A stretch of 64,000 bases of DNA from Brachybacterium ginsengisoli (GTDB lineage Bacteria; Actinomycetota; Actinomycetes; Actinomycetales; Dermabacteraceae), in contig NZ_CP023564.1 of the NCBI RefSeq assembly GCF_002407065.1, positions 3,100,001 to 3,164,000 on the forward strand, read 5' to 3'. The stretch's first letter is position 1. Every line of letters begins with the position of its first letter. A program made the position numbers and the translations under genes. A model generated the notes under the pieces. That model worked only from the letters and a program-made list of their open reading frames with translations. It ran no database searches and had not been told where the DNA came from. Below are positions 19,183 to 28,066 of the stretch, piece after piece.

Positions 19183-20526
19183 TCAGTAGAGGCGGTAGCT
19201 GCGGGTGGTCGAGGAGAAGCGCCGGGACTCCTTGCGCCAGGCCTCGACGATGGTCTCGGGGTCGTCGCCGGCCTCGAGCATCGCGCGGGTGCGCTTCGTG
19301 CCGGAGAGCTTGTCGATCCAGCAGACGTCCGCCTCGGCGCGGCAGTCCTCGCCCTCGCGCCAGTCCACCTCCTCGACGGTGCGCAGCAGGGCGGCCAGGA
19401 CGTGGATACCGGTGCGCACGGGCTCGTAGGCGCGGGCATCGGTGACGTGCAGCTGCAGGCCGCCGCAGAAGGCACCGGCGTGCTTGGAGGTGGTGGGGGT
19501 GGCGAACATCGGCCGATAGAGCACCCCCGGGAGGTCCGCGTCCTGCAGGGCGGTGATGAGCGCGTCCACATGCTCCTCGGTGATGAACGGGGCACCGAAC
19601 CACAGGAACGGGGTGGTGGTGCCGCGGCCCTCGGAGATGTTCAGGGACTCGATGAGGCCGGTGCCGGCGTAGACCACGGCTATGTCCGCGGTGGGGATGT
19701 TCGGGGAGGGCATCACCCACGGCAGCCCGGCGGCGGCGGGGTCCTCGGGGTCGTAGCCGCTCATGGGGATGACCTCGAGCGAGACGGCGCCGTCGAGGAA
19801 CTCGCCGTTGAACAGGCGGGCCAGCTCGCCCACGGTGAGGCCGTGGGTCTGGGGGATCTCGCGCAGGCCCACGAAGCTCGAGAGCTCGGGCTCGAGCACG
19901 AAGCCCTCGATGTCGGTGCCCAGCGGGTTCGGGCGGTCCAGCACGAGGAACCGCTTGTCGTTCTCGCCGGCGGCCTCCATCGCGTAGTAGAGCGTCCAGA
20001 TGTAGGTGTAGAAGCGGGTGCCGATGTCCTGGATGTCGAAGATCAGCACGTCCACGTCGGCGAGCATCTCCGGGGTGGGCTTCTGCGTGGTCCCGTAGAG
20101 GGAGCGCACCGGGAGGCCTGTCCTGCCGTCGATGTAGTCGCCCACGGATCCTCCGGCGGGCTCCGCGCCGCGCACCCCGTGCTCGGGGCCGAACAGCGCG
20201 GACATCGTGAAGCCGCCGGCCTCCTGCGCCTCGACGAGCAGGTCGATGGTGGAGCGCAGCTCGCGGTCGGTGCCGGTGGGGTTCGTGATCAGGCCGACGC
20301 GCGCTCCGCGCAGCGTCTCCAGGGTGTCGGGCTCCAGGAGGTTCTCCAGGCCCAGGCGGAAGTCGCCCGTGCCGTGGTCGCCGCCCTTGCCCCGATCGCC
20401 CGGGGCGGCGTGCGCGGCGCCCGCGGTCGCGAGGACCGCTCCGGCGGGAAGGGCGCCCAGACCGGCGAGGACGCGGCGGCGTCCGGGGCGGGCGGGCTGG
20501 CGGGATGGTGCCTTGTGGTGGTTCAC
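19183..20526 (-). CDS. namZ: Secreted exo-beta-N-acetylmuramidase, NamZ-like (GH171/DUF1343)
   Basis: 447 aa from a GTG start with GGAGG upstream. The Tat-type signal is RRRVLAGLGALPAG, ending near AHA. The body is DUF1343: VGLITNPTGTD, SALFGPEHGVRG, DVLIFDIQDIGTRFYTYIWT, LVLDRPNPLG and MFATPTTSKHAG. NamZ of Bacillus subtilis removes MurNAc from the non-reducing end of glycan strands and works in turn with NagZ. The same pairing is seen here, both with export signals, pointing to extracellular cell-wall turnover or scavenging. Confidence 0.9.
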   Translation of the reverse strand: MNHHKAPSRQPARPGRRRVLAGLGALPAGAVLATAGAAHAAPGDRGKGGDHGTGDFRLGLENLLEPDTLETLRGARVGLITNPTGTDRELRSTIDLLVEAQEAGGFTMSALFGPEHGVRGAEPAGGSVGDYIDGRTGLPVRSLYGTTQKPTPEMLADVDVLIFDIQDIGTRFYTYIWTLYYAMEAAGENDKRFLVLDRPNPLGTDIEGFVLEPELSSFVGLREIPQTHGLTVGELARLFNGEFLDGAVSLEVIPMSGYDPEDPAAAGLPWVMPSPNIPTADIAVVYAGTGLIESLNISEGRGTTTPFLWFGAPFITEEHVDALITALQDADLPGVLYRPMFATPTTSKHAGAFCGGLQLHVTDARAYEPVRTGIHVLAALLRTVEEVDWREGEDCRAEADVCWIDKLSGTKRTRAMLEAGDDPETIVEAWRKESRRFSSTTRSYRLY

Positions 20527-20590
20527 GGGGTGCCTCCGTCGTCGTTGTCGGACCGTGCGCCGCGGAAGGATCCGTCCCCCACGGACGCAC

Positions 20591-20608
20591 GCTGCAAAAC
20601 GTTACAGC
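20591..20608. promoter_or_regulatory. Palindrome upstream of the namZ-nagZ operon
   Basis: GCTGCAAAACGTTACAGC is an imperfect inverted repeat (GCTG-n-AA ... TT-n-CAGC) 65 bp upstream of the namZ start, and its minus strand contains a TAACGT -10 candidate (20604-20599). The central AACGTT resembles LacI-family sites. It probably overlaps the promoter. Which regulator binds is unknown; the adjacent TetR or the LacI at 24158-25231 are candidates. Confidence 0.4.
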
Positions 20609-20656
20609 GGAGTGGCCCAGGTCACCACCGGTTCCGGGAAGCTCCCCGGGTCGAGG

Positions 20657-21295
20657 TCAGGAGCCGTCCTCGGGCGCGAGCGACCAGGCCCGCTTGAGCC
20701 CGGCGACATGGGCCCCCAGCTCGGCGGTCATGTCGAGCTCCGGATCCAGGAGCCACTGCACCTGCAGGCCGTCCATGAGGGCGATGGTGGTGCTGGCGAT
20801 GCTGTCCGCCGGTGCCTCGGGATGGATGAGCCCCAGCTCCTGGCCGGTGCGCACGGCGCTGGCGAGCAGGTCCAGGGAGACCGCGTAGTGGCGCTCCATC
20901 CAGGGATGCGCGGGATGGCCCGGGCTCGCGGCCTCGCCGATCATCGTCATGTAGAGGGCGACCAGCTGCCGCCGGCCGGCGTTGACGCGGGCGAGGCGAA
21001 CCAGTCCGTCGAACACCTCCCAGGGGCCCTCGCCGTCGGGTTCGGCGAGCGAGTCCATCGCGTCACGATGGTCGAGCACCGCGCCGAGCAGCGCCATCTT
21101 CGAGGGGAAATGGTGGGCCAGCCCCGAGGGCGAGATGCCGGCGGCCTCCGCGACCTGCGCCATCGAGGTGGCGGCGTAGCCCTGCTCGGCGATGAGGTCG
21201 ATCGCGGCCCGCAGCGCGGCCTGGCGCACCACCGAGGAGTCCTGGCCGCGCGGGCGTCCCGGACGGCGGCGCGGGGCGGAACGGTCGGGGCTCAT
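20657..21295 (-). CDS. TetR-family transcriptional regulator
   Basis: 212 aa. The N-terminal TetR HTH is at about residues 20-65 (AAIDLIAEQGYAATSMAQVA then AGISPSGLAHHFPSKMALL), followed by a helical ligand/dimer domain. The ATG at 21295 follows GGAGAGAGG. It sits 71 nt after the MFS gene in the same orientation and upstream of namZ. A TetR-sized inverted repeat overlaps the MFS promoter at 22790-22811, its likely target. Confidence 0.9.
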   Translation of the reverse strand: MSPDRSAPRRRPGRPRGQDSSVVRQAALRAAIDLIAEQGYAATSMAQVAEAAGISPSGLAHHFPSKMALLGAVLDHRDAMDSLAEPDGEGPWEVFDGLVRLARVNAGRRQLVALYMTMIGEAASPGHPAHPWMERHYAVSLDLLASAVRTGQELGLIHPEAPADSIASTTIALMDGLQVQWLLDPELDMTAELGAHVAGLKRAWSLAPEDGS

Positions 21296-21366
21296 CGGCG
21301 CCTCTCTCCATGAGGAAGGGCCGGGAGGAGGCACTGCCTCCGCCCGGCCCGGGGGTCAGAGCCCCA

Positions 21367-22707
21367 TCATTTCACGCCGCGGATGAACATCGTCATCACG
21401 GCTCCGAGGATCGCGGCGGCGAGCGCGGCGAGCAGGAGCGCGGTGAAATCGGTGCCCCCGCCGAGGTTCGCGAGCAGGAACCCGCCGAAGGCCGGGGCCA
21501 GGGACTGCGGGAGGGCGTTGGCCATGTTGATGACGCCGAGGTCCTTGCCGGCCTCCTCGCGGTTGGGCAGCACCTCGAGCACGAGGGCCAGGTCCACGGC
21601 GATGTAGGTGCCGTAGGCGAGGCCCATGACCGCCTCGACCACGTAGAAGGCGGTGACCGTGTCGGCGTGGAGCAGCATGTAGGTGGCCACGCCGAAGACG
21701 AGGATCGCGGCGGCGACAAGGATCTTGCGGCGGCCCAGGTAGTCCGAGAGCCAGCCGGCGAACAGGCTCGCGGCCATGGAGGTGACCGTGTAGATCGTGA
21801 CGCCCACGGCGACGGCGCTCACGGCGGCGCGAGGGTCCAGGCCCAGGTGGTTCTCCATGTACAGCAGGCGGAACGTGGTGAACATGTACGAGGCCAGGAT
21901 GATCGTGAAGCGACCGCCCCAGGCCAGGCCGAAGTCGGGGAACTTCACGGGGTTGCGCCAGAAGGAGAGCACCAGCTCGCGCAGGTTGAAGGGCAGGCGG
22001 TTCTGCACCAGCACGGGCTCGGGGAGCATGACGGCGAAGACCATCACGAGGGCCATGCCGATCACGGCGGGCACCAGGAACAGGGCGATCATGGTGTCGC
22101 CGAAGGCGGCGGCGAGCCAGGTCGCGCACATGATCGCGAGGTTCCCGGAGATGCCCACGAGACCCGAGGCCTTGCCGTACTGCTTCGCCGGCAGCTGATC
22201 GGCGATCGAGGCGACGAAGGCGGCCAGCGCCATGTTCGCCGTGGCCTGCGCGAGGAACCAGCCGATCGCCATGACCAGGGCGTTGGGCGCGACGGCGATG
22301 AGCAGCAGGCCCACCATCATGCCCATCGAGCCGGCGATCAGCCACGGGCGCCGGCGCCCGAAGCGGCTCGTGGTGCGGTCCGAGATCCGGCCGCCCAGGG
22401 CGTTGAAGATGACGGCCGCGAGCGCGCCGGGGGCGATCGCGAAGGCGGTGATCGAGGCCTGCTCGGCCGCGTCGGACGCGAGCTGACCGGCCTTGACCTG
22501 GATCGACACGGTCGCCGGGCCCATGAGGGCGAGGAAGATGCCGAGCTGGCCCAGCATGATCCCGAGCACGAACCACCAGGGGCGTGCCCGGTCGTTCTCG
22601 ATGCCGAGGTGCGGGATGGGCAGCTTCGGGCCGATGAGGTTCGGACTGCCGACGGGATCGATCGTCGGATCTGGGGCGAAGCCCGGCTTCGGGGCCGTGG
22701 TGGACAC
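21367..22707 (-). CDS. MFS transporter of the cell-wall-glycosidase cluster
   Basis: 446 aa, GTG start with AAGGAG. About 12 TM segments after a 40-residue cytoplasmic N-terminus; MFS signature loops GGRISDRTTSRFGRRRPWL and FAGWLSDYLGRRKIL. The arrangement (conserved basic DRTxxRxGRRRP motif) is reminiscent of sugar/cation symporters and general sugar transporters. It precedes TetR, namZ and nagZ on the same strand, so uptake of amino sugars or other products released by those enzymes is plausible but unproven. Confidence 0.85.
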   Translation of the reverse strand: MSTTAPKPGFAPDPTIDPVGSPNLIGPKLPIPHLGIENDRARPWWFVLGIMLGQLGIFLALMGPATVSIQVKAGQLASDAAEQASITAFAIAPGALAAVIFNALGGRISDRTTSRFGRRRPWLIAGSMGMMVGLLLIAVAPNALVMAIGWFLAQATANMALAAFVASIADQLPAKQYGKASGLVGISGNLAIMCATWLAAAFGDTMIALFLVPAVIGMALVMVFAVMLPEPVLVQNRLPFNLRELVLSFWRNPVKFPDFGLAWGGRFTIILASYMFTTFRLLYMENHLGLDPRAAVSAVAVGVTIYTVTSMAASLFAGWLSDYLGRRKILVAAAILVFGVATYMLLHADTVTAFYVVEAVMGLAYGTYIAVDLALVLEVLPNREEAGKDLGVINMANALPQSLAPAFGGFLLANLGGGTDFTALLLAALAAAILGAVMTMFIRGVK

Positions 22708-22789
22708 AGGGACTCCTTCGTCTGAGGTGCAGGCACGGGAGTGCCTACCGCGCTGCAGCGCGCAGACGTCGACACGACCGTGGGCACAG

Positions 22790-22833
22790 TATTAGTGGAA
22801 GGAAACCAATATGTCGAGCCAATCCCTTCCACT
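22790..22833 (-). promoter_or_regulatory. Promoter/operator of the MFS gene
   Basis: An AT-rich patch carries TATTAGT-N8-ACCAATA (22790-22811), a TetR-like inverted repeat, and a second inverted repeat AGTGGAAGG (22794-22802) / CCTTCCACT (22825-22833). On the minus strand TCGACA, 17 nt and TAATAC form a weak promoter lying within these repeats. The neighbouring TetR is the natural candidate binder. Confidence 0.5.
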
Positions 22834-22880
22834 GGTCACATTTCGGACGGCAGAGTGGTGCAGGGCACTCGGAACGGCTC

Positions 22881-24161
22881 TCAGGCGGTGCGGCGACCGG
22901 CGGCGAGGTCGAGCAGGTGGTCCAGGACTCCCTCACCGCTCGCGCGCAGGCCGTTGTGCTCGTACTCGCTGGTCACCCAGGTGCGCATGCCGGGCAGCAG
23001 CGCGGCGGTGGCCATCGACTGCTCGCGCGGCACATAGGCGTCGTCGTAGTAGACCGCGGCCGCGGCGGGGACCCGGGCCGCCCGCAGCGCGGACTCCTGG
23101 TACAGCGCCGGCCACTCGTGCTCGGCGAGCAGGTCCGCGGCCTCGGCCCAGACCTCCAGCTCGGGATCCTCGGCGAAGAGGTCGCGGTGGATGTGCTCGC
23201 CGCCCAGCAGGGTCGGGTCCTCGTGCACCGCGCTCGGCATGGTGCGGTCGGCCGCCCAGCGGGTGGCGACGCCGTCGGCCCAGCAGCTCTCATGGATCAC
23301 TGAGTAGAGCGGGTTGCGGCCGCCGAAGGGCAGGGCCGCGGCGAGGTCGTGGAGGAAGGCCGGCGAGGCGGGGTCGAGGTCCAGCAGGTGGTGGAGGCGC
23401 TCCCCGCCCTGGGAGGCGCCGAGCAGGTGGCCGAGCCGCCGCAGTCGCTCGACGCCCACGCGCTGGCCGTCCGGGAGCCGCAGCCGGCCGGCGTCCGCGG
23501 CGTCGGCGAGGCGGCGGAACCGGTCGCGGTCGCCGGGGAAGCGCGCCCAGTGCCGCTCGCTGCGGCCGATCATGCCCTCCCAGGTGGTCCGGTAGACGTC
23601 GTCCATGCCGGGGCCCACGGTGGGCAGCCCGCCGGTGAGCAGCGCCGTCTCCACGCTCCTGGCGGCGGCGCTCAGGTAGCGCAGGGCGGTGAAGCCGCCG
23701 AAGGACTGCCCCAGCAGCGACCAGGTCTCGGCGCCGAGGTGCTCGCGCATCAGCTCGGCGTCGGCCACGATCGCATCGGCGCGGAAGTGCGTGAGGTAGT
23801 CCGCCTGCTGCGCGGCGGTGGCCTCGCGGAGCGTCGCGGCGCCCATGCCCTCGGGCAGCGCGGTGTCGGGGCCGACGGGGGTGGAGCGACCGGTGCCGCG
23901 CTGGTCGAGCATCACCACGCGGTGGTCGCGCAGGGCGCGGGCGAGCCAGCCCGGGGAGGCGGCGTCCAGCGGCCGCGGCGCCTCGGAGCCGGGGCCGCCC
24001 TGGAGGAAGACCAGGAAGGGCCGGTCCTCGCCGCCCTCGGCGGCGATCACCCGTGCGAAGACCTCGATCCCGGGCCCGGCGGGGTCGGCGTGGTCCAGCG
24101 GGACCGGGAGGGTGTGGTCGCTCAGCTGCAGGCCGGGAAGGGTCCAGGTGGTCGTCATCAT
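22881..24161 (-). CDS. S33-family alpha/beta-hydrolase, prolyl aminopeptidase-like
   Basis: 426 aa. The oxyanion motif QGGPGSE (54-60), the strand VVMLDQRGTGRS and the nucleophile elbow GQSFGG (S153) are typical of proline iminopeptidase. A late acidic YYDDAYVP and EHNGLR supply Asp and His candidates. Such enzymes release N-terminal proline or small hydrophobic residues from peptides in the cytoplasm. The first ATG overlaps the lacI stop (ATGA), so peptidase and regulator are co-translated, an uncommon pairing. Confidence 0.88.
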   Translation of the reverse strand: MMTTTWTLPGLQLSDHTLPVPLDHADPAGPGIEVFARVIAAEGGEDRPFLVFLQGGPGSEAPRPLDAASPGWLARALRDHRVVMLDQRGTGRSTPVGPDTALPEGMGAATLREATAAQQADYLTHFRADAIVADAELMREHLGAETWSLLGQSFGGFTALRYLSAAARSVETALLTGGLPTVGPGMDDVYRTTWEGMIGRSERHWARFPGDRDRFRRLADAADAGRLRLPDGQRVGVERLRRLGHLLGASQGGERLHHLLDLDPASPAFLHDLAAALPFGGRNPLYSVIHESCWADGVATRWAADRTMPSAVHEDPTLLGGEHIHRDLFAEDPELEVWAEAADLLAEHEWPALYQESALRAARVPAAAAVYYDDAYVPREQSMATAALLPGMRTWVTSEYEHNGLRASGEGVLDHLLDLAAGRRTA

Positions 24162-25231
24162 GCTCCGTCGATCTCGCGGGTGGTGGTGCCGGGGAAGAAC
24201 TCCCAGTCGAAGGTGTGCAGGCTGCCGGGGCGGTCCCCGCGATCCACCGCGCGGTCCACGATGATGCCCGCGAGCCGCGCGAAGACGTCGTCCACGCCGT
24301 AGTAGCTGATCGGGCCGAAGTACTCCGTGGCCGCGGGCACGTCGCCGATGGCGATGATCTCGAGGTCTCCGGGGATGCTCAGCCCGGACCGCTCGGCGGC
24401 GATCTGCAGCGCCACCGCCTGATAGGCGGTGAAGCAGATGACGGCCTCGGGGGGCTCCGGGCCGCGCATCCACTCCACGGCGCCGAGGTAGCTGTCGTGG
24501 CTGCCCTCGGAGACCAGGTGCACCAGGGCCTCGCCGTTGCCGTCGCCGTGCTCGCTCACGGCCTCGAGGAAGGCGGTGGTGCGGGGATGGGCGAAGGTGC
24601 CGCCCGGCCTCCGCTCCAGGTCCGGGGCGAGCAGGCGCACCTTCTCGTGCCGTGCGCGGAGCCGTTGATAGGCGCGGCGGATCGCCAGGGTGGGCGCGGA
24701 GGAGACGACGTCGAAGTTCTCGGGCTCCATCCGGGTGCTGAAGGCGACCAGACCGGTCTGGGTGGAGGCGGCGAGACGACGCACCTGATTCGGGCCGTCC
24801 TCGACGAAGTCGATGCTCGTGACCAGGGCGGCGTCGGCCGAGGCACCGGCGAGGTACTCGAACCAGCGCTCGTCGGCGAGCACCAGCGTCGAGAGGTCGT
24901 GGGAGAGGCCCTCGTCGCGCACCTGGGCGGTGAGCTGCACGGCCCATGGGTCGTCGAGGGTGCCCAGCGCCAGCACGATGCCGCCGCCGCGGCCGGTGCG
25001 CATGGCCTGCGCATGGCGGTTGGGGACGTAGCCCAGCTCCTCGGCGGCCGCGCGCACCTTCGCCTTGGTCGAGGCCGAGCCGGCGGAGCGGGAGCCGCCG
25101 CGGCCGGAGAGCACGAAGGAGGCGGTGGCGAGGGAGACCCCGGCGGTGCGGGCCACGTCGGAGAGGGTCACGGTGCCCCGGAGGGAGGCAGCCGGTGCGG
25201 TACGGCCTGAGCCGTCGTCCGTGCGCGACAT
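24158..25231 (-). CDS. LacI-family regulator coupled to S33 peptidase
   Basis: 357 aa: HTH at about 20-45 (TLSDVARTAGVSLATASFVL), a hinge region with an unusual Gly/Ser insertion (SGRGGSRSAGSASTKAKV), PNRHAQAMRTGRGG, then the effector-binding domain. GAGGGGG precedes the ATG. It forms an operon with the peptidase gene through a 4-nt overlap. Effector unknown; the nearby amino-sugar or peptide catabolism genes are possible targets. Confidence 0.9.
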   Translation of the reverse strand: MSRTDDGSGRTAPAASLRGTVTLSDVARTAGVSLATASFVLSGRGGSRSAGSASTKAKVRAAAEELGYVPNRHAQAMRTGRGGGIVLALGTLDDPWAVQLTAQVRDEGLSHDLSTLVLADERWFEYLAGASADAALVTSIDFVEDGPNQVRRLAASTQTGLVAFSTRMEPENFDVVSSAPTLAIRRAYQRLRARHEKVRLLAPDLERRPGGTFAHPRTTAFLEAVSEHGDGNGEALVHLVSEGSHDSYLGAVEWMRGPEPPEAVICFTAYQAVALQIAAERSGLSIPGDLEIIAIGDVPAATEYFGPISYYGVDDVFARLAGIIVDRAVDRGDRPGSLHTFDWEFFPGTTTREIDGA

Positions 25232-25327
25232 CGTCCAGTCCCCCTCGAGCTCGGTCGCGCGCAGCGGACCGCGTGCGGTGATCGGTCCTCGGAGTCTACC
25301 GGCCGGGCCGTGCGCGGCCGCCGCCGA

Positions 25328-26086
25328 TCAGGAGGCCGAGCCGCCGGTGAGCCAGGCGAGCGCCGGACCGATCGTGTTCAGCACGATGATCACGCCGATG
25401 ATGCCCACCGCCCAGGAGAACGCACTGGTGGCGTTCTTGACCGCCCACTCGTGGGCGCGGTCGAGGAGGGCATCGGCCCCTCCGCCGAGCGCGGCCCGGA
25501 CGCCGCACAGCACGAGTCCCGGCAGGATCATCACCGCGCAGTAGCCCACCAGGATCAGGGTCCCGCGACCCAGGCCCACCCCCATGTCGGCGAGGATCCC
25601 CATCGCGGCGAGGTACGGGATCATCGAGGCCGCCTCGATGAGCCCCGCGAGGAGCGCGAGGCCGATCAGCACCGCCGGTCGGCCGGAGGCGCGACGGGCG
25701 CGATCGGTCCAGCGGCGGGCCGAGGCCTCGGGGTCCCCTCCCCGCCGGGCGACCGCCTTGGGGTCCAGGCGGAACGACCAGACCACCAGCAGCGCCCCGA
25801 TCACCGCGAGCACCAGCATCACCTGGGGTGCGGCGAGCAGATGGCCGAAGGATTCCAGCAGCGGCAGCAGCCCGGCGAGCAGCCCGATTCCGAGCACCAG
25901 GTAGAAGAGCCCGATCACGGAGAGGAAGAGCAGCGTGCGGCCGGCCACGCGCAGCGCCCCGCCCTCCCCCACCACCAGCAGGATCACGGGGATCACCAGG
26001 GTCCCCATCGAGGTGGAGTCCACCAGGGCCAGCAGCACCAGGCCCAGGGGGCCGGCGGCATCGGTCAGTCCGTCCATGCCCTCCAT
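25328..26086 (-). CDS. GAP/Sap-family membrane protein (LysE-like superfamily)
   Basis: 252 aa with six hydrophobic segments separated by one basic cytosolic loop (SFRLDPKAVARRGGDPEASARRW). The layout resembles the actinobacterial GAP family, named for the mycobacterial sulfolipid-addressing protein, thought to move lipids or small molecules. Start choice is uncertain between ATG 26086 and ATG 26077; the longer frame upstream is Arg/Pro-rich and unlikely. Divergent from the sensor kinase gene at 26181. Confidence 0.75.
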   Translation of the reverse strand: MEGMDGLTDAAGPLGLVLLALVDSTSMGTLVIPVILLVVGEGGALRVAGRTLLFLSVIGLFYLVLGIGLLAGLLPLLESFGHLLAAPQVMLVLAVIGALLVVWSFRLDPKAVARRGGDPEASARRWTDRARRASGRPAVLIGLALLAGLIEAASMIPYLAAMGILADMGVGLGRGTLILVGYCAVMILPGLVLCGVRAALGGGADALLDRAHEWAVKNATSAFSWAVGIIGVIIVLNTIGPALAWLTGGSAS

Positions 26087-26168
26087 CGTCTCCGCGAGGA
26101 CACGGTGGAGTCCTCCTCCCTTGGGGGGAGACCGCTGGTGGGAGGGCACTCGGCGGGGATGCGCCCCG

Positions 26169-26174
26169 TACGCT
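26169..26174 (+). promoter_or_regulatory. -10 box of a leaderless transcript (sensor kinase 1)
   Basis: TACGCT stands exactly 6 nt before the ATG at 26181, which lacks a convincing separate ribosome site. Transcription would start at the A of the ATG. The same spacing recurs at several other genes in this window. Confidence 0.55.
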
Positions 26175-26180
26175 CGGAGC

Positions 26181-27374
26181 ATGGCCACCCCGGAGACCCC
26201 TGCGCGCCCGCCGATCGGCGGGCGGGACGTGCTGGTGGCCGCCGCCTACGCCGTGCTGGTGCTGGTGCTGGCGGTGTCGGGCCTGAGGGACTCGGGGCTC
26301 GCGGGCAGCGGCTGGTCCGGCGGGGTGTCGATCGCGCTCATGCTGATCGGCTGCGTGAGCCTGCTGTGGCGACGGCGCCGGCCGGTCGTCACGCTCGCCG
26401 TGGCGGGTCCGCTGTCGATCGCCGAGATCCTCGGCGGCGGGCAGATCTCCGCCTACTTCCTGCTGTTCGAGGCGCTGTTCGATCCGGTCATGCACGGCGG
26501 CAGGCGCCTCGCCCGGGCCACCACCTGGATCGCGGTCGCCGTGGGCGTCCTCGCCGTGCTCGCGGCGCTGGCCCTGCCCCTCCCCGGGCCGGTCGTGCTG
26601 GTGGTGATCCTGCTGTGCGCGCTGATGCTCTCCACCCCGCTGCTGTGGGGCTGGGAGGTGCGCCATCACCGCGAGGGCCGCCAGGCCGCCGAGCGGCTCG
26701 TCGGGCTCGAGCACGAGCTCGCCGCCACCCGCGCCGCCCGCGCCGTGGAGACCGAGCGGCGCAGCATCGCCCACGACCTGCACGACGTGATCGCCGGGCA
26801 CCTCAGCGCCGTCTCCCTGCACACCTCCCTCGCCTCCACCCTCGAGGACCCCTCCGCCCGGGACCGGTCGCTCACCACGGCCCGGGATTCCGCCCACGCC
26901 GCGCTGCGGGACCTGCGCTCGATGATCGGGGTGCTCTCGACCGAGGAGCCCGGCACCCAGCCGCAGGTCACCCTCGACTGGCCCTCGCTCGTGGTGCGGC
27001 TGCGGGGGCGGGATCCGGAGGCGCGGGTGCACATCGACCCGGCGGCGCTCGAGACCGCGCGGGTGGACCCGTCGGTGCAGGCCGCGCTGCTGCGGATCGG
27101 GGCTGAGGCCGTGACCAACGCCGTGCACCACGGGCTCGCCCCGATCACGCTGGACGTGCAGGTGGCGGACGGCATGGTGACCTTCGAGCTGCACAACCGT
27201 CGGGGCTCCACCGGCTCACCCGGCGCCGGAGTGGGCCGCGGCGCGATCGCGCACCGGGCCACCGCCGTGGGCGGCAGCGCCGGCTCGGGCCCGTCGGCCG
27301 ACGGGACCTGGCTGGTCCAGGCGCAGCTGCCGGCGCTCACCACCCCCTCCACCACCGAGGAGACGCTCCCATGA
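26181..27374 (+). CDS. Two-component sensor histidine kinase (HisKA_3, NarL-type partner)
   Basis: 397 aa: several membrane segments in the first 160 residues with no large extracellular domain, a dimerisation/phosphoacceptor helix ERRSIAHDLHDVIAGHLSAVS (H201 in DLHD), and a HATPase with the N-box GAEAVTNAVHH. The G-boxes are short (GRGAIAHRATAVGG). It likely senses a membrane-associated signal and phosphorylates the next gene product, whose ATG overlaps its stop. Confidence 0.92.
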   Translation: MATPETPARPPIGGRDVLVAAAYAVLVLVLAVSGLRDSGLAGSGWSGGVSIALMLIGCVSLLWRRRRPVVTLAVAGPLSIAEILGGGQISAYFLLFEALFDPVMHGGRRLARATTWIAVAVGVLAVLAALALPLPGPVVLVVILLCALMLSTPLLWGWEVRHHREGRQAAERLVGLEHELAATRAARAVETERRSIAHDLHDVIAGHLSAVSLHTSLASTLEDPSARDRSLTTARDSAHAALRDLRSMIGVLSTEEPGTQPQVTLDWPSLVVRLRGRDPEARVHIDPAALETARVDPSVQAALLRIGAEAVTNAVHHGLAPITLDVQVADGMVTFELHNRRGSTGSPGAGVGRGAIAHRATAVGGSAGSGPSADGTWLVQAQLPALTTPSTTEETLP

Positions 27375-28054
27375 CCCCGCCCGACCCGACGCAGGGCACC
27401 CCCATCCGGGTGCTCGTGGCCGACGACCATCCCGCCATGCTCTCCGGGCTCGTGGCCCTGCTGGAGTCCGCGCCGGACATCACCGTCGTCGCCCAGGCGG
27501 CCGACGGGGAGGCCGCCGTGGCCGCGGCCCGCCGGCACCTCCCCGATGTGGTGCTCACCGACGTGCGCATGCCCGGCGCGACCGGCATCGAGATCACCCC
27601 GCGTCTGCGGGAGACCGGCGCGAACGTGCTGGTGATCTCCGGCTTCGACCTCGACGCCTCGGTGCTGGGCGCGCTCTCGGCCGGGGCTGACGGCTATCTC
27701 GTGAAGTCCGAGGACCCGCAGCGGATCCTCGCCGCCGTGCGGGACGTGCACCGCGGCGATGCCGTGCTCTCCGCCGCGGCGACCCGGGCCGTGGTCGCCG
27801 CGCTGCGCGGAGGCCCGGGCGACCGGGGCCCTGAGCGCCCCGACCCGGGCCCCGTCGGCCCCGCTCCCCGCTTCACCGCCCGCGAGGAGGACGTGCTGGC
27901 GCTGGTGGCACGGGGCCGGACCAACCAGCAGATCGCGAGCGAGCTGTTCGTCGAGGTCTCCACCGTGAAGTCTCATCTCTCGCACGCCCTGGTGAAGCTC
28001 GGGCTCGACTCACGGGTGCAGGCGGCGCTGTGGTGGCAGCAGCACCGGGGGTGA
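27371..28054 (+). CDS. NarL/LuxR-family response regulator
   Basis: 227 aa. Receiver domain with acidic pair VADDH and phosphoacceptor D64 in VVLTDVRMPG, then a proline-rich linker and a LuxR-type HTH (FTAREEDVLALVARGRTNQQ and STVKSHLSHALVKLGL). It overlaps the kinase gene as ATGA. Targets are not visible; the flanking GAP-family gene and the membrane-protein pair downstream are candidates. Confidence 0.93.
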   Translation: MTPPDPTQGTPIRVLVADDHPAMLSGLVALLESAPDITVVAQAADGEAAVAAARRHLPDVVLTDVRMPGATGIEITPRLRETGANVLVISGFDLDASVLGALSAGADGYLVKSEDPQRILAAVRDVHRGDAVLSAAATRAVVAALRGGPGDRGPERPDPGPVGPAPRFTAREEDVLALVARGRTNQQIASELFVEVSTVKSHLSHALVKLGLDSRVQAALWWQQHRG

Positions 28055-28066
28055 GCGCGGGGCCGG

